Shown: positions 11,577 to 25,300 of the stretch, in pieces | Numbering within the stretch: the stretch's first letter is position 1 | Layout of the letters: each line of letters begins with the position of its first letter | Origin: Zonotrichia leucophrys gambelii | Taxonomy: Eukaryota > Chordata > Aves > Passeriformes > Passerellidae | Direction of reading: 5' to 3' | NCBI RefSeq assembly: GCF_028769735.1 | Contig: NC_088178.1 | Coordinates: forward strand, 682,001 to 746,000 | DNA length: 64,000 nt | Position numbers and translations under genes: made by a program | Notes under the pieces: generated by a model | The model's database searches: none | Told to the model about the DNA's origin: nothing | What the model saw: only the letters and a program-made list of their open reading frames with translations

Positions 11577-14500
11577 TGGAAAGTTTAGTTAACCTGAGAA
11601 TCCAAAGGCACAGGAGTCTGGCAGCACTCCAGGACAGAGGAGAACTGCCCCAGCTGCTGAGGCTTCCTTCCTCACCTTCATCAAGGCCTTCCTTCAGCAC
11701 AGCAGTGAACACAAACAAATTCTCCTGCCCTCTGAACACACCATGGCTCCTAATAAACACACCTCACACTCCAAAACTGTGCTCCCCTTCAGATCACTGC
11801 TAACTTTGATGTTTGGAGAAAGACACTTTGGAAAACTCCTCCTGCAGCATCAGGAGGAGGCTGAACACTCAGAGCATCACAGGAGGGGGATGACATTTCC
11901 TGCAAGAGGGAGACTTCTCAGACTCCCACAAGGAGCAACACACTGAGCCAAGGCTTCAGACAGATCCTCCCCATTCATAGAGCAGCATCAAGGGTAATTT
12001 CCCTGTCCCAATTTCCCTCTCCAATCTCAGTCTTCCTGTTTATATTCAGCCCCTCATGCCTCACTTGGTTTCTTTTCACTCCTATCATCTGAATTCTTTC
12101 ACATCAGAGCTACCCTGCTTCCAAAATGCTTCATTCAGGCTCCCTGTCCATGTGTCTCTCCCAGCTCCTGACTTCACTGGACAAGGGCCAGAGCAAAAAG
12201 GTTCTTCACTCTCCATCCTATCCCTCCCCAGAGTCCTGCTCCAGCTCCCAACACAGTCCACATTCCCTGTGTCCTTCAATGAATAGTGTTGGAATGGCTT
12301 AGCAAAAGCAAGTTAATGACAGGAAGAGAGGAAAACACTTTAAAAGGACAAAGCATTTGCTATTTTTATTCCAAGTGTCCTGGTGAGCATAATTATGCAA
12401 ATTCAAAAAACTTGTCATAATTGACCTTTTCAAAACATGTGTGTCCATGGGCCTAACATACAATTCTTTGGTGAACCTTGAAATTTATTAAAGGTCAGCA
12501 GCTCTAAAACTTAATTTCATTTAATCATTGAAGAACTTATTTAACATGCAGCCATCACTAATCATCAAGGAAAAACAAACTTGCTTGGAAACAGGTAAAA
12601 ATTTTGATGCACTGGACCAGCAAAACCTGTAACTTTAAAAAGCTGTAAAAGAAAATTTTTAAAATGTTCTTGCTACAGAACCTAGCAGTTTAGTTGTTGT
12701 TCTGAAAATTTAACAAGGGTTCAGGTCCATCTGAAGCCCTGGAAGCAGATCTGGTAAATGGTCAGAAGTCACTACTGATTCAAACTAAGTTAATTCCAGC
12801 AGTTTATAGAGTAAGTCTAAAATCTCATTGTGTTTAGATTCTCCAGGGCTTGGCTGTCTCTTCTGAGCTACTGCTCCACGAACTGTCACAGGTCTTTGTG
12901 CTCCTTTGGGGAAAACTGTTCTCCACCCTTAGAATCTCATTTGCAGCAACACAGTCTCTGCCCACCTTGGAAACTGGTTCTTTGTGAGGAAAGCTCACCC
13001 AGAGCCTGGAAAATTCCTGGGAAAATGAAACTCCATGAAGATTTCTGAGACATCAGGACTGGCCAAGGAGGGATTTTGGACAGAACAGCCCAAAAAGAAA
13101 ACCAAACCAGGAAAACCTCAGGTTTTCACAAACACTTACAAGCCCCAGTGCAGCTACTCTTATGCTATCTTATTTTTTATGCAGGAGCCAATTGAGAAAT
13201 TTCAGGTTGGTTTCTTCTAGGAAAGTAAAACACGATTTTACTTTACAAATAGGCAAAGCTGCCCTTAATTAGACCAGGAGCTACAACACAAAATACTGAT
13301 CCCATCCAAGGACAGAAAGGACACAACTATGGCTTTTACCAAGGGAATGAAACAATGAACACATGAACAGCTGAGGGCCAGACCAAACAGAATTAGTTGC
13401 CAGAGCACCACAGAAGATCATGAATCTATGACAATTTATACCAGTGAAGGCAGCTTGCCCTTGAAGCTCAAGGACATTTTTTCACTAAACACCAAACCTT
13501 TTTTCTGGAATTTACATGCAGTACAAGCCTTCATTTCCTGCCTTAAATCTTCTGCCCAGCAGCATCACAGCCTATAGAATGAATGTCTTTTTTTCCCATT
13601 GGTATCTACACTCTGAGAAATGTGTTGCTTGAACTGCTTCTTGTACAACAGATGGAAGGACATTCTAAAACATCAGATGGCTCCCTAACAGGCTCTTTGA
13701 AATTCAAATAAGGTTACATATCCTTCACCTCACCATACAAGACCACAACAGGGCTGATTACAGAAATACCAGCACAGGTCTGTGTCAAATCAATACCGTG
13801 ACACCGTGTCAAGCTTATCAGAGGGGCTGAACTGTTTATTTTCATTTGGCACCTGCCTGCAGTGCCTGTCACCACCAGGAACATTCCAGGAAGTCCCAAG
13901 CAGCCAACACAAGGACACCAAATATAGCCTGGGACACAGCAGCTGGAACTGTCCTGCCACAGTTATTCCATTTTCATCCAAGGGGATGAACAACCTGGGA
14001 TCCATTTCTGGAGATAATGCAGTGGCACAGTGACTGCTCAGCAGCCAGACAAATACCTTGTGTTAGCTGACAGAGCTGATTTGGCAGCTCTGCCCCCACA
14101 CACGTTCCAGGAGGTGGTGCTGTCCCTTGGATGCACTGAAATCCCTGCTTTGTCTTGGCAGAGAAAAACTGCAGCAGATAAGGGGCACTTTATGCAAGTG
14201 CAGAGCCCATGACACCAACTGAAGACTCAACTTTTTGATGAAAAAGTAACTCTTAAATGCACATTCAACATTTCTGAGAATTCCAAGACCGTCAGCTCCT
14301 CATGCTTCCAACGTGAGTGCACTTGCTCTGGCAAGAACAGCAGCTCTGTAGTGCTTTGCATGAATTCAAACCACGGCCTATTACTCACAGAGAATAAACC
14401 TGCTGTGTCACCCATCTGTAACAGCCATCTGGGACAGATGTTTTAAATGGAAACTGCAACGAGATTTAGGCTTCCCTGACAAGCTACCTTACATCTTGAT

Positions 14501-15637
14501 CAGTTATCCCTCAAATGACCCAATAAGAAATTATGGATCCCACCTGACTGAAGGAAGCAATACAGATACTTCACACTGGTGTCCTTTCCTGATAAATCAG
14601 CAGCCCAGAAAGCAGATCAGTGCTGTGCCTGCACATCCTACCCCATCCCACCCAATCCCTGCTGCTTGGAGAGCTAAAGCTCACTTGAATCTTTTATGGG
14701 CATGGAATTGACCATACATTATGTATGCAAAGTCAGACAGACTATTTGTTTGCTTCCATTTACTTGCTACCAAGAACCTTAGCTTCTTATGCCAAATAAA
14801 TCACCTTTAAAACATGTTAATGATCAACAAACATAAACATTCTTCATAAAATTCTGAAACAAAATTATTAGCTATTCACATCCAAGTTCTATAAATTTCA
14901 CTGCATGTCCATCTGGCAGACATCTGCATTATTTATTTGCTGTCACACTCAGTAAATTGATTTACTGGCATTTAAAGGTGTCATCTTTACTCATTACAAT
15001 TTCAGTGATCACTCCGGCGCTGCCAACATTGCACCAATGACCTGAGTTTCAACTTCTAATCTCTCCTAAGATTGAATTCCACATACAAAGCAGTATGTGA
15101 AGAGACAGAGGAAACTGAAGGACTAAGGTGCTTTGATTTAAAGTTCATTGATCTCTATACAGTAACAATAGGGTGAGAAAGTTAATTTAATGACTCAAGT
15201 GCGACACACACTTTTCTGAGCCCAAGGTAAACTTCAGAACTGGCAACACTGCTGTGCAGAGTTAATACAGGTGGACTTGATAGACAAGAAAGAGGAATGA
15301 GACCATTGGAAAGGATTAGTGCCCTGGAAAGTTTGGGGCAGATGTGGCCACATCACCTGTGTGCTCTCCCAGCTGTGCTTCCCAGCTCTATCAGCAGCAG
15401 TGCCAGAGACCAGAACTCCATTCCTGCCCTGGAGATATTTCAGGCTGGCAAACAGCACCCTGCCTCACCCCAGCTGCTGGGGGGGCCATTTGAACACAAG
15501 CAGTACCCATCAGCTTGGAAAATGCATCAGATCACAAGAGACTCAGGATGCATTGGAACTAAGTGATAAGTGCAGGAGATTTCCACAAGAAGATGCAATG
15601 ACCCCCCCCCCAAGCTCCCTAACTTGTGTGGTCCAGC

Positions 15638-16365
15638 ACAAGCTCAGGCCCACAGCTCCAAAGCCATCCCCACTGACCAAGGAGCCAGACCAACAGCTCC
15701 AAAGCCATCCCCACTAACCAAGGAGCCAGGCCCACAGCTCCAAAGCCATCCCCACTGACCAAGGAGCCAGGCCCACAGCTCCAAAACCATCCCCACTGAC
15801 CAAGGAGCCAGGCCAACAGCTCAAAAACCATCCCCAGTGACCAAGGAGCCAGGCCCACAGCTCCAAAGCCATCCCCACTGACCAAGGAGCCAGGCCCACA
15901 GCTACAAAACCATCCCCAGGGACCAACAGCTCCAAAACCATCCCCACTGACCAAGGAGCCAGGCCCACAGCTCCAAAACCATCCCCACTGACCAAGGAGC
16001 CAGGCCAACAGCTCCAAAGCCATCCCCACTGACCAACAGCTCCAAAACCATCCCCATTGACCAAGGGGCCAGGCCAACAGCTCCAAAACCATCCCCAGGG
16101 ACCAACAGCTCCAAAGCCATCCCCACTGACAAGGAGCCAGGCCCACAGCTCCAAAGCCATCCCCAGTGACCAAGGAGCCAGGCCAACAGCTCCAAAACCA
16201 TCCCCACTGACCAACAGCTCCAAAACCATTCCCACTGACCAAGGAGCCAGGCCAACAGCTCCAAAACCATCCCCACTGACCAACAGCTCCAAAACCATCC
16301 CCACTGACCAAGGAGCCAGGCCCACAGCTCCAAAGCCATCCCCAGTGACCAAGGAGCTTCTGAGC
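15638..16365. repeat. 41-bp minisatellite, about 20 units
   Basis: The unit is CCAAGGAGCCAGGCCCACAG followed by CTCCAAAGCCATCCCCACTGA; shorter units lack the first 17 bases or so. Open frames of up to 301 residues on minus and others on plus follow from the repeat and are not genes. Confidence 0.95.
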
Positions 16366-19226
16366 TTCCAGTGGACACTGAGCTCCAGCTGAAATAACAG
16401 CACCTCCCGTCCTGTGCCAGCCCCAGGCAGCACAGGAACCAAACTCTGCAGTGACCTGCAGCTCACAGCCACACACATGCACACAACCACAGCCAAACCA
16501 CAGGAGAAGCTGGAGTTTGATCATGCCTCACTAGAGAAAAACATAATTAAAACCATTAGGTTTGGAAGACTTCCAGCCCTATGAATCTGACAAAGACATT
16601 TATGATGATAGAGGAATAATAATGTCCAGTAAAATCCCTGTACATAAAAGCACTAAAAGTGTTTTACAGTCAAAAATCCAAGGAAAGAACATTTTAAGTA
16701 AGTTAATATGCATCTTCTATAGAAAAGGAGCAGCGTGACTTTTACATTTCATAAAGTGAAGCCTGACTTCACAGCTATCTGTATCCTATCACACTTTTCC
16801 TGTCAGACTAAACATCTCTTGTTTTGATGCAAACAGAGCAACTTCTCTCGCAGGGTATTTTTGATTAAAATGAACTCGAGGCTTAAAAAAGAAGAGCCCA
16901 AGTCCCTTCTGTGATAGCAAATTTCTGATGCTGCAATCCACTTTGCACTGCTGGGCTTTGAAGGATGCCCAGGATGAGAAGGAATTCATAACCCCCTCCA
17001 CCAAGAGGGGTGCATTACATACTGACTCTTTTTATTCATCCATGCAGCAGGTTCTTACTTGAGGTAACATTAAGAGAAATGTCTCATTTACTTGAAAAGA
17101 CAAAAAAAAACAATTTCACAGTTGTTGGAGAAAACATTTGGCAGAGTGCTGCCATCTGCACCAATATTTGAAAACCAAGCCATTCAAACACTCATAATTT
17201 ACTTAATCTTAGCAAGACATTTGAAAATTAGAGGCTTTTTATTACATTTTCCAACCAAAGCAGGATCACTTTGCATATGGAGTATTAGATCCATCTGGAA
17301 AAGTGACACTCAAAACAACAATGCCTTTTCAAGCCCATACCACCTTGCTGCACCAGGCTCTTCATACATACTGAGCACATGACTTCCAGAAGCTGCTTTT
17401 GGGAAACAAGGGTAAGGGGAGATAAAATCTACAAAGAATGTTCAAATGGTGGCCATAACAATTATAAGGCTCTCAAAAGCATCTATATTGAGGTGTTGGG
17501 ATGATTTCCTGCAATTTCTCCTGTTTATTTTAAAATCAGCCTCAAGGGAGCAGCTTACAACACCTTTCTTGAATAGGTCTGAGAGCTTTAAGAGGTTAAG
17601 AATTTCACAGCTGATTATACTGACAAATAATTCCAATTTTGGATCAGCCCGAGCAATAAGCGACATAAGAAAGGAATTTCCAACACACATGCACTGGAGC
17701 TGAAGCTGTTTGGGACTGCACCTGTCAGAGCCCAGAAACTGGAGACAGACTGTGGCCACTTGTAGTTTATTTAAAGAAAACATCTTCTGTCACCCTGCCT
17801 CTCAGTCATCACCCTGGTTTTGTTTCATGTATTTGCTGTTTAAGCCTGGGAGAGGTGGAATGAAGACTTTGTTCATTTTAATTAAACAACACAGCTGCCC
17901 ACTAAACCTTCTTGACTGCAGCATTCTACCTAACCACAATGCTCACAACACAGAAAAAACTCCTTCCACTTCATCCTGAGCCTGCCCTGAACAGAACACC
18001 TGGAGCAGGCATCCAGGAAAGGGAGCAGAATGCAAGGAAAAGCTCCTGCACTGATTCATTACCAAAGCAGTCAAAACCAAATACCAAGAGTACCATTAAG
18101 CTTCATTGTAACAGATCAGTGACACACTCAGGGTGAGGCTTTGGGGAAAAAGGTCATTGCAGAGTCCCTCTGCAGAGCTGGAAGTTTCTAATACCAGCCT
18201 GCCAGACCTTTACAGGCATTTGCTAAGGTCTGGAAGACTCCAGAGCAAGGTGCTGCTGTGTGTGCTGAGCCAACCACAGGAGGGGCACTGTGAAGCACAA
18301 GTGAAAAAGAAATCTCAAGCTGACTTAAGGCCATTTGCTCCAGAAAAACAGTCGTTTTCCAGGAAAATGCTCTAAACAGATGAATCTTACCAAGAGGCTG
18401 AATATGAACTGTTCATCCAAGAAATACTCAGCAATGAAAGATTAACGTGCACTTTACTTTAGGGGCTTTGAACATAAAACTATCCTCCCACCTTCAAATC
18501 TACTTTCCTGAATTTCTTTGTGCAGAATATTTACAATGCCCACTTTCATTCTTAAGCAAACAGCAGAAAGAATATCTCCTTTGAGCAAACAGGTGTGGAC
18601 AGACTGCAGAAATTTGCCAAATATTGATTTTGTTAGGGATGAGCTTGAAATTTCCATCTTGTTTCAGTTTCATACTGAATGAACTTTTAGAAAGTGATTT
18701 TTTTAAAACAAATGTATTATACTGCATTAAAAGAAGCAAATTAAACTACTTCAGATAATGAACTGAAACACCTATGATAATTGAGTAATTGAGAGCAGTA
18801 GGAATTTATCCTTCAGGGTAAAACAGTACACAGGGGAAAATGATGTTTTCCTAAGAGGTTCTGTCTTGCTCAGGCAGGGCCACAGGCAGACACTGTGCCT
18901 GACTGTGGTTACTGCAGGATACAGCAAGTCAGCCAACTTATCTGGAGTGTTTTATTCTACAAGCTTTTTCTCCTGTGGCACTTTCAGTCAGGTCTCTTCC
19001 CACTTCTTGTCTATCAGTTTTTATAAAACTTACCCTGATACCTTTGGGCTTATGTTCTATCAAACCAAATTTGGTGAATACAAGTAAGTGAAGAAACTGA
19101 AAATTCAATATATAAGCCCTTATTTCTGCTGGAAACTAAGTTTAAAAAAATGTTCAAAGGAATGCAGTCTTCACAATGTTTGTGTAAAGCATACTGAGCA
19201 TCCAAGAATTACAGGAGAAGCATTAC

Positions 19227-19325
19227 CTGCTTGTAGTTCTCTGGATGTCTAATGAGATCTGCTTCTGTGACAGAGAAATGTCCGAGGTTCTGGTCCATGT
19301 GGGAGCCACTGGTGAATGAATGGAT
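19227..19325 (-). CDS. TEDC1: TEDC1 coding exon 5
   Basis: The acceptor is CTATTCCAG and the donor GTAATG; 99 bases, 33 codons, phase 0. It reads IHSFTSGSHMDQNLGHFSVT then EADLIRHPENYKQ. This matches mammalian TEDC1 directly after the CxLLxK segment, including SVTEAxxxRxPE. It is too short to stand out as an open frame and was found by splice sites and homology. Confidence 0.88.
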
Positions 19326-22300
19326 CTGGAATAGATTGATTTAAAAGACAGTTGTCAGTGCAAGGAGCAGACCATTAAGGTCATTAACTACCACCCAACA
19401 GCTGTGTGTGTTGGCAGGGTGATGTGAGCAGTGCTCACAAAGCCTTTCCCGTGGACATGGACAAGTGTGAGTGCCACCACCAACACAATGGAGAGGAGGA
19501 GCAGGCACCACAACACTTCACAAAATGGTGCATCTGGCAGCACTGCCAGAACCACAGGCAGGAATTGCAACCACTGCTGCCACAGGGAAACTGAAGGTTT
19601 CTCTCTTTATCCTGTCTTGAAGCCTTTTTCCTTACAGCACACACGGCTGGGTGCACGGCATGAGAGGAGAAACCATTTACACAGAGAGCAGCAGTCTGAA
19701 CTGGGCTAAAGTATACTCTCAGAATAATTTTAATTTCTTTCTTTTAAGTAGAAAATGCTACCTAGTTACAGTAAGGTTCTCTTTTGCTGCTCTATACTGT
19801 TGGTTTTGCTTACCAAGACCTTGTCCCAGCTGCACTGGTGATAGGATCATCAATTACTTGATGAAGAAGCTTCCCAAGTTAGTCAAGGGAACAATAAAAA
19901 GCAATTCCTCCTATTCAGAGCTGATCCCTTTGTAACTGTAATAACTGCAGCTGCCAAACAAGATAGCAGTGCACATTTGTCAGACAATCACTCATATTTC
20001 ATTAATATTTCTGCCAGAAGACAGAGAATGTTTCCTGCTTTTCTTCCTTTATTCTAATACGAACTTTATCACACACTTGGGTATTGACAACTATTTTAAA
20101 GTTGACAGGCACTGGGTAATTATCAACCCTTCCATGAAACTTCAGAATATTTTAGCATTCCTTTCCCAAAACTCACTGCTGGTGACAACCATCTGTCACA
20201 TGTGCAGAGCTATGCGAGTTTAAAAATAAAAGAGCACCTCCCCACACAATGTTCTTCCTTTCCACTGCCACTCCTCTCTCCCTGCTGCATTCTTGTGTAA
20301 TTCTGGCTGCCAAACCTTTGGGCCCCAGCCCCAGCAGGGAATTTCAGCCCCTTCTCCAAGGCAGGTGGCAGCAGCATCCCTGGGTAAAGCCCACAGCAAA
20401 CACAGGAAAGCTGCAACAACAGAGGAATAAGGTGCTCCCCTGAGACCACACTGGATGGATACCCAAATAATCCAGTATTTCTATTTTTGCTCCCTAACTG
20501 ATGGCTAACAGAAGATAAACAAGGCTTAAAGAGGGAAAGAGCAGCAAAGCAGAAGCAGAGGTGAGAGGGTGAGAGGCAGAACAAGCCCAGCTGTTGCTCC
20601 TGGGCACTGGAATCCCCTGAGGCGGAGGCAGCTCTGATTTAACCTCACACCAACCTTTGCAAGGGAGCACAGGCACAGCCCCCACACTCAGCACCAACTC
20701 CTGAATGCCCTTGAGCTCACTCAAGCTGCTCTCCCTGCAGGGTGCCTAATTCACCTAGAGAAGATGAAAAGGGGGCTTGCTCGTGGTTCACACACGTTTG
20801 CATGAGAGGAAAACATTCTAATTCTACTGCATTAAAGAATATGCTTCTGAGATCTAATGGCAAATTCACCTTAGGGGAAAAAAGCAAAGATTTTCATACC
20901 AAATAGACAAAAAATATATAAATAAACAAGGTAGCAATTCCCAGAGCAATGTGGTAGATTTTTCATGTCAAGCTACAGATGCATCTAACAATTGCAGTTT
21001 AGCTCACTCATAAATTACTGACAATGAGGTAATTACCCAGCACCAGTCCCTGCCCTCTATTATTCAGAGATCAAGACTTTGTCCTTGTCCTTTACTCTTT
21101 CTACCTCAGATACACAGATACAACCCATTCAATCTACTCCACTACATATTATTTTATATTGTTAACAGATAAATTATTTTATATTTTAATACCTTAGAGG
21201 GGCACAAGAAACCACTCCATTTGTAGGCAGTAATTCCCAGTGCTGCTCTGCATTCTTACTAACAATACAACTCTTGCTCTTAGTTTCCAAGCAGACTGAA
21301 ACCATTTTTGTTGCTTTACCATGATCTGAAAATTCCAGTTATGTTAAACTCTTCTTCTATCATTGAGAATTCCATCTAACATTATTTTATTCTTACTAAC
21401 CCTTATGCACAGCTCACAATCAGATATCCACCTCCTTAAAAAAAAATCTCTGAGCCTGATCTAACCCTCACTACTTCAGGATGGAAAATACCCCCAGGAT
21501 ATCCATCAGTTTTGTAGAAACTCACCTGTTCCTCTGTTTTTTATAACATGCCAATTGTGGCACAGTGCATTTAAGCAAGCTCCCCAAAAATGAAAGTTTT
21601 AAACTATACAGGTTCCTTCCTGTTTTGCTGAAACCACGCAAGGCTTCTTATTCACATTTTCTAAGGCAAAATGGCAACTCAAAGACTAAATAAAAACAAC
21701 TGCTCTCTCCTATGAATTCAAGAGGGATCAAAACTCAGGCAGACAGATTCTTCTGGCATTTGACAGAAAGAAGAAAGAGAACAGAAGGAACCAAGAGACG
21801 TGCCTGAACACAGTAATTTATTCTCCACGTTCCCATGCATTTGAAGGCACACCAGGTAAATATGTACCACTGAGAATTTCCAGGGAATTAGAATGGTATT
21901 ACTACATTATACTTTCAAAGCAAGCCAACCTGTCCATGTTGAGAAGCCATTAAAATGTTATTCAACAGCTCATTGCCTCAGGCTGCAAACCTCCTCAGAA
22001 ACTGAGAGGTGAAGATTTCCCTCAGGAAGTCTCCCTCCTCCAGCAGGACGTGTGTGCTCCTGTGAGCTTCAACATGCCTGGTGGGAGCTGAAGCCACTGA
22101 ACAGCAGCACAGAGGAACAGCCAGGCAGGCCACCTAACAAGCAATTCCCAGCACAGGAGCAGCTGTAGCTCCAGGGAGGTTTCCCTCTCTTGGGGACTGC
22201 ACAACTTCAGCCCATCAGCCTCATGTGGCGGCAGGCAGGATGGAGTAGACAGAGGGCACAGCAATACTCATACTAAAAAATACAGAGTGGAAGGAAGGGC

Positions 22301-25300
22301 AGTCATCTTCTGAGTAAAAACATTTTTTCCAACTGTGTGGTGTTCTTCTCAGAAAGGCCCAAATAGAGAAAATGGCATTTTAGAGCTCGTGTGAGTCACA
22401 GAATGAAATCTGCAGAAGTGTCGCCGCCGGTTGACAAAAATTCTAGCTCCTGATGAGCAGTAAATAAAATTGTTCCACAGCTGAGACACATAACCTGCTA
22501 CGTTATTAAACAGAGAGAGTAAAAGCCTAATTATCATTTTGTAGAGAAAGCCCTCTGTAAATCTGCCAACATAATTAAAAAACATAACACTCATTAGCCT
22601 TTTGCATACTGTGTTTGTGGTTTATTAGAGGAAAGCAGGAGCTCATATAGAGGTCATATTGGGTCAGTTCAGTCTTCTAACACATAGAAGAGTTTAAAAG
22701 TTTTGAAATTAATGCAGTGGTAAAAGCAATTTCTCTAGAAAGAGTCAGGAAATATCAATTATTGTTTATACAGCTGTTAAATTGTGCAAGTATCTTATAT
22801 TTTGTTACCCTAAATGCTAACATTAATGTGGCACTGTAATGATGTCCTTCCAAAGCCACATTTACCTTTCCATTCTCCTGCTTTTAATTCAAACTAAAGT
22901 ATAAATCAGAGCACTGCACTTTATTACAGCTCTGAACAGAACTCCCACAGCTGCACACATAATGCCAGTGTGGGTTCACATGTGGAGGAGCTGGGCTCAG
23001 TTCCATCCTCCTTTGTGCACCCCCATGGTGGCACTCTGACTGTGACAATCACCACTGCTGCCTTCAGCTTCACCCAGCAGTGAAGGCAGTAATGACAGCT
23101 TTGGGAAACTGGATGAACAGACACACACACCTCCCTCCTGCTTATTCCTCCAGATTCTGGAAATCATGGTCCAGGGACCTGCAGCATAACTAACCTGCCT
23201 CTTGCAGTTGTCTGACTGTCCTAACTTTAGCACGCATTTGTCGCAGACATCTTTCTTTTGCATTAAAAACATTTCTTAGGATTTTTTTTCCTGAGAAGCT
23301 GAGAGGCTTCAGGAACAAAATGTAAACAATGGGTATCTGCTGCTGTGGAATGCAACAGGTGCATCTGTGATTGGCCCATCTTGGATGTTTGTAATTAATG
23401 GCCAACCACAACCCAGTTAGCTTGGACTCTCTGTCCAAGACACAAACCTTTATTATTCATTCCTTTCTATTCTTAGCTTAGCTAGCCTTCTGAGATTAAA
23501 CTTTTCCTTCTATTCTTTTTAGTATAGTTTTAATGGAATATATATATATATCATAAAATAATAAATCAAGCCTTCTGAACATGGAGTCAACATTCTCGTC
23601 TCTTCCCTCACCTGAAAACCCCTGTGAACACCGTCACACACATTCTACCTTAGATAGCCAAAAGGGGGCAAAAAAAGTCCAAGTTTATTTCAAAGTGCAA
23701 CTTCCACAGGAGGGTCATCATCTCTCATCTCCCCTGCCAACAAGCTTTTAGCATGTTGCCCCATCAGCACATCTCTCCATTAGCTCAGAGGCTCATTTGG
23801 ACTGCTGAGAATATCTCTGTTTGTACTCAAGCCCCAGGTCTGACCTGCTCTTAATTCTTCCTCGGCCTCATTAACTGCAGGCTGAGGCACTGGAGCTGCC
23901 TAATGATTTGTTACTGTCAAGTCTCACATAAATCAGAGCACTGATGATGAGTTATGGAGGCCTTTGCCTCACCTACTGGAAAAACCAGCATACCTTAAAT
24001 AGAGGTAGTTTATCAGGGGGAGGGGATGCCAATCATTCCATGTGAGATTCAGCTCTCCCAGCCCCAGCAGGGTCTGTGATCACAGTGCACAAAGCCAAGG
24101 GCTGCAGGGCACTTGGAGGGAATTGCCCCCTTTGTTCCCACACCAGGGAAGCACATCAGCAGTGGTCAGTGAGAAGCAAAAGGTTATTTTGGATGCTGCA
24201 CACACTCACTAGGGTCGTCCATCAGACATCTGCCCTAGCAATCAGTTCATGGAAAGAACAAAATGTAACCTCATTATAGTTTTTAGCACTGCTGTCAGAC
24301 ACAGGATTAAAATCAAGAAAGCATCTTCATTCAAAGGTGAAGATGGTTCTGACAACTTTTTGATGTGTAATTTGGGAAGAAATTTCCCCAGATCATTTTT
24401 AGTCTCAAAAAAAGGTTTTCTCTGAAGGTTTTGAGTACAGTAATAGCTGTCTCCATTTAAGTTATTTAAAGAGATATAAATGGAAAAGGGGAACCTAGGG
24501 AAAGCAATACATATTAACTTTTAGGACTATATTAAGAATTTAAGAATTTTTAAATTTGTTTCTGGAGTCACCACCACTGTTGACTTTGGGACTGAAGGCT
24601 GGTTCCATCCTAAACAGATATAATACTCCCAGATATCTGTGATTAGACAGGCACCTAAACACTCATAAATGGGAAGATAACTGGAACCTTAGCAGTGTAG
24701 GGACCATTACTGATTCCTGATTTAAAAGCAGGTAAATTTTGGGTTCTGCTGAGATGTCCCCTGGTACTTTGGAGAGAGATTTTGCATTTTATTTTGCTAT
24801 TACTTTCAATATTTATGCTTAACATTTTGAATCCACATTTCCAGTGAACTTATAGTTCTGCATTGCTACTTCTTGTCTGGGGAGCCAGAATGCTCTGTCT
24901 TGTTTCTACCAGGCATTTTCTGAGAAAAACAGCAGTAGCCTTTGGTTGCAGAAGAGACTAATGTGCCAACCTGCAAAAGAGACTTTTATACAATTACAGC
25001 CTTACCAACACTGAACATGCTACATTTTCTCATGGTTCTGCCACACTGGGGAAAGACAGAGGTGCTTATATTCAGAGTGATTCACTCTTACCTACAGAAA
25101 ATGCAGAACTAGCAAACAAGAATAATTTGTACATTTAGCTCCAGCTGATAAGGCTTTAAAATAATCAACCATGTCATGGTGAGTTAGAAGAATCATTTAC
25201 CTTGTGCAAAAGTCTGCATTGCTCCTGGTGCTGAGCGTGCAAACTGCACCACTGCAACCTCAGCCTCCCGTGCAACCACTGCAGGTATCGAACATCCACT

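Larger units (their letters stand above)
1..19226 (-). other. TEDC1 intron 5 or remaining 3' part of the locus
   Basis: Everything left of exon 5. I looked for the family's next conserved segment (Glu-rich helix followed by FWQWM) on the minus strand and did not find a convincing exon. The repeats in it are listed separately. Outside them (for example 1206-1900, 2070-6500, 7500-9270, 11580-15630 and 16370-19226) I see unique, mostly AT-rich sequence with only short chance frames. Confidence 0.5.

Noticed and set aside
14227..14415. Minus-strand frame with PWFEFMQST and FLPEQ, faintly like the TEDC1 WQWM and FLP region.
   Set aside because: Similarity is scattered, splice sites do not fit the exon 5 phase with a proper length, and the match may be chance.
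17230..17310. Possible TEDC1 exon 6 on minus beginning MDLIL after TTTTCCAG.
   Set aside because: Only five residues resemble the family's MDTVL; no FWQW segment was found before it and the donor is weak.
19035..19100. Small minus-strand exon candidate of 21 codons with an excellent GTAAGT donor just after exon 5.
   Set aside because: Its product has no likeness to TEDC1 and the preceding intron would be only about 125 bases; more likely a cryptic splice site.
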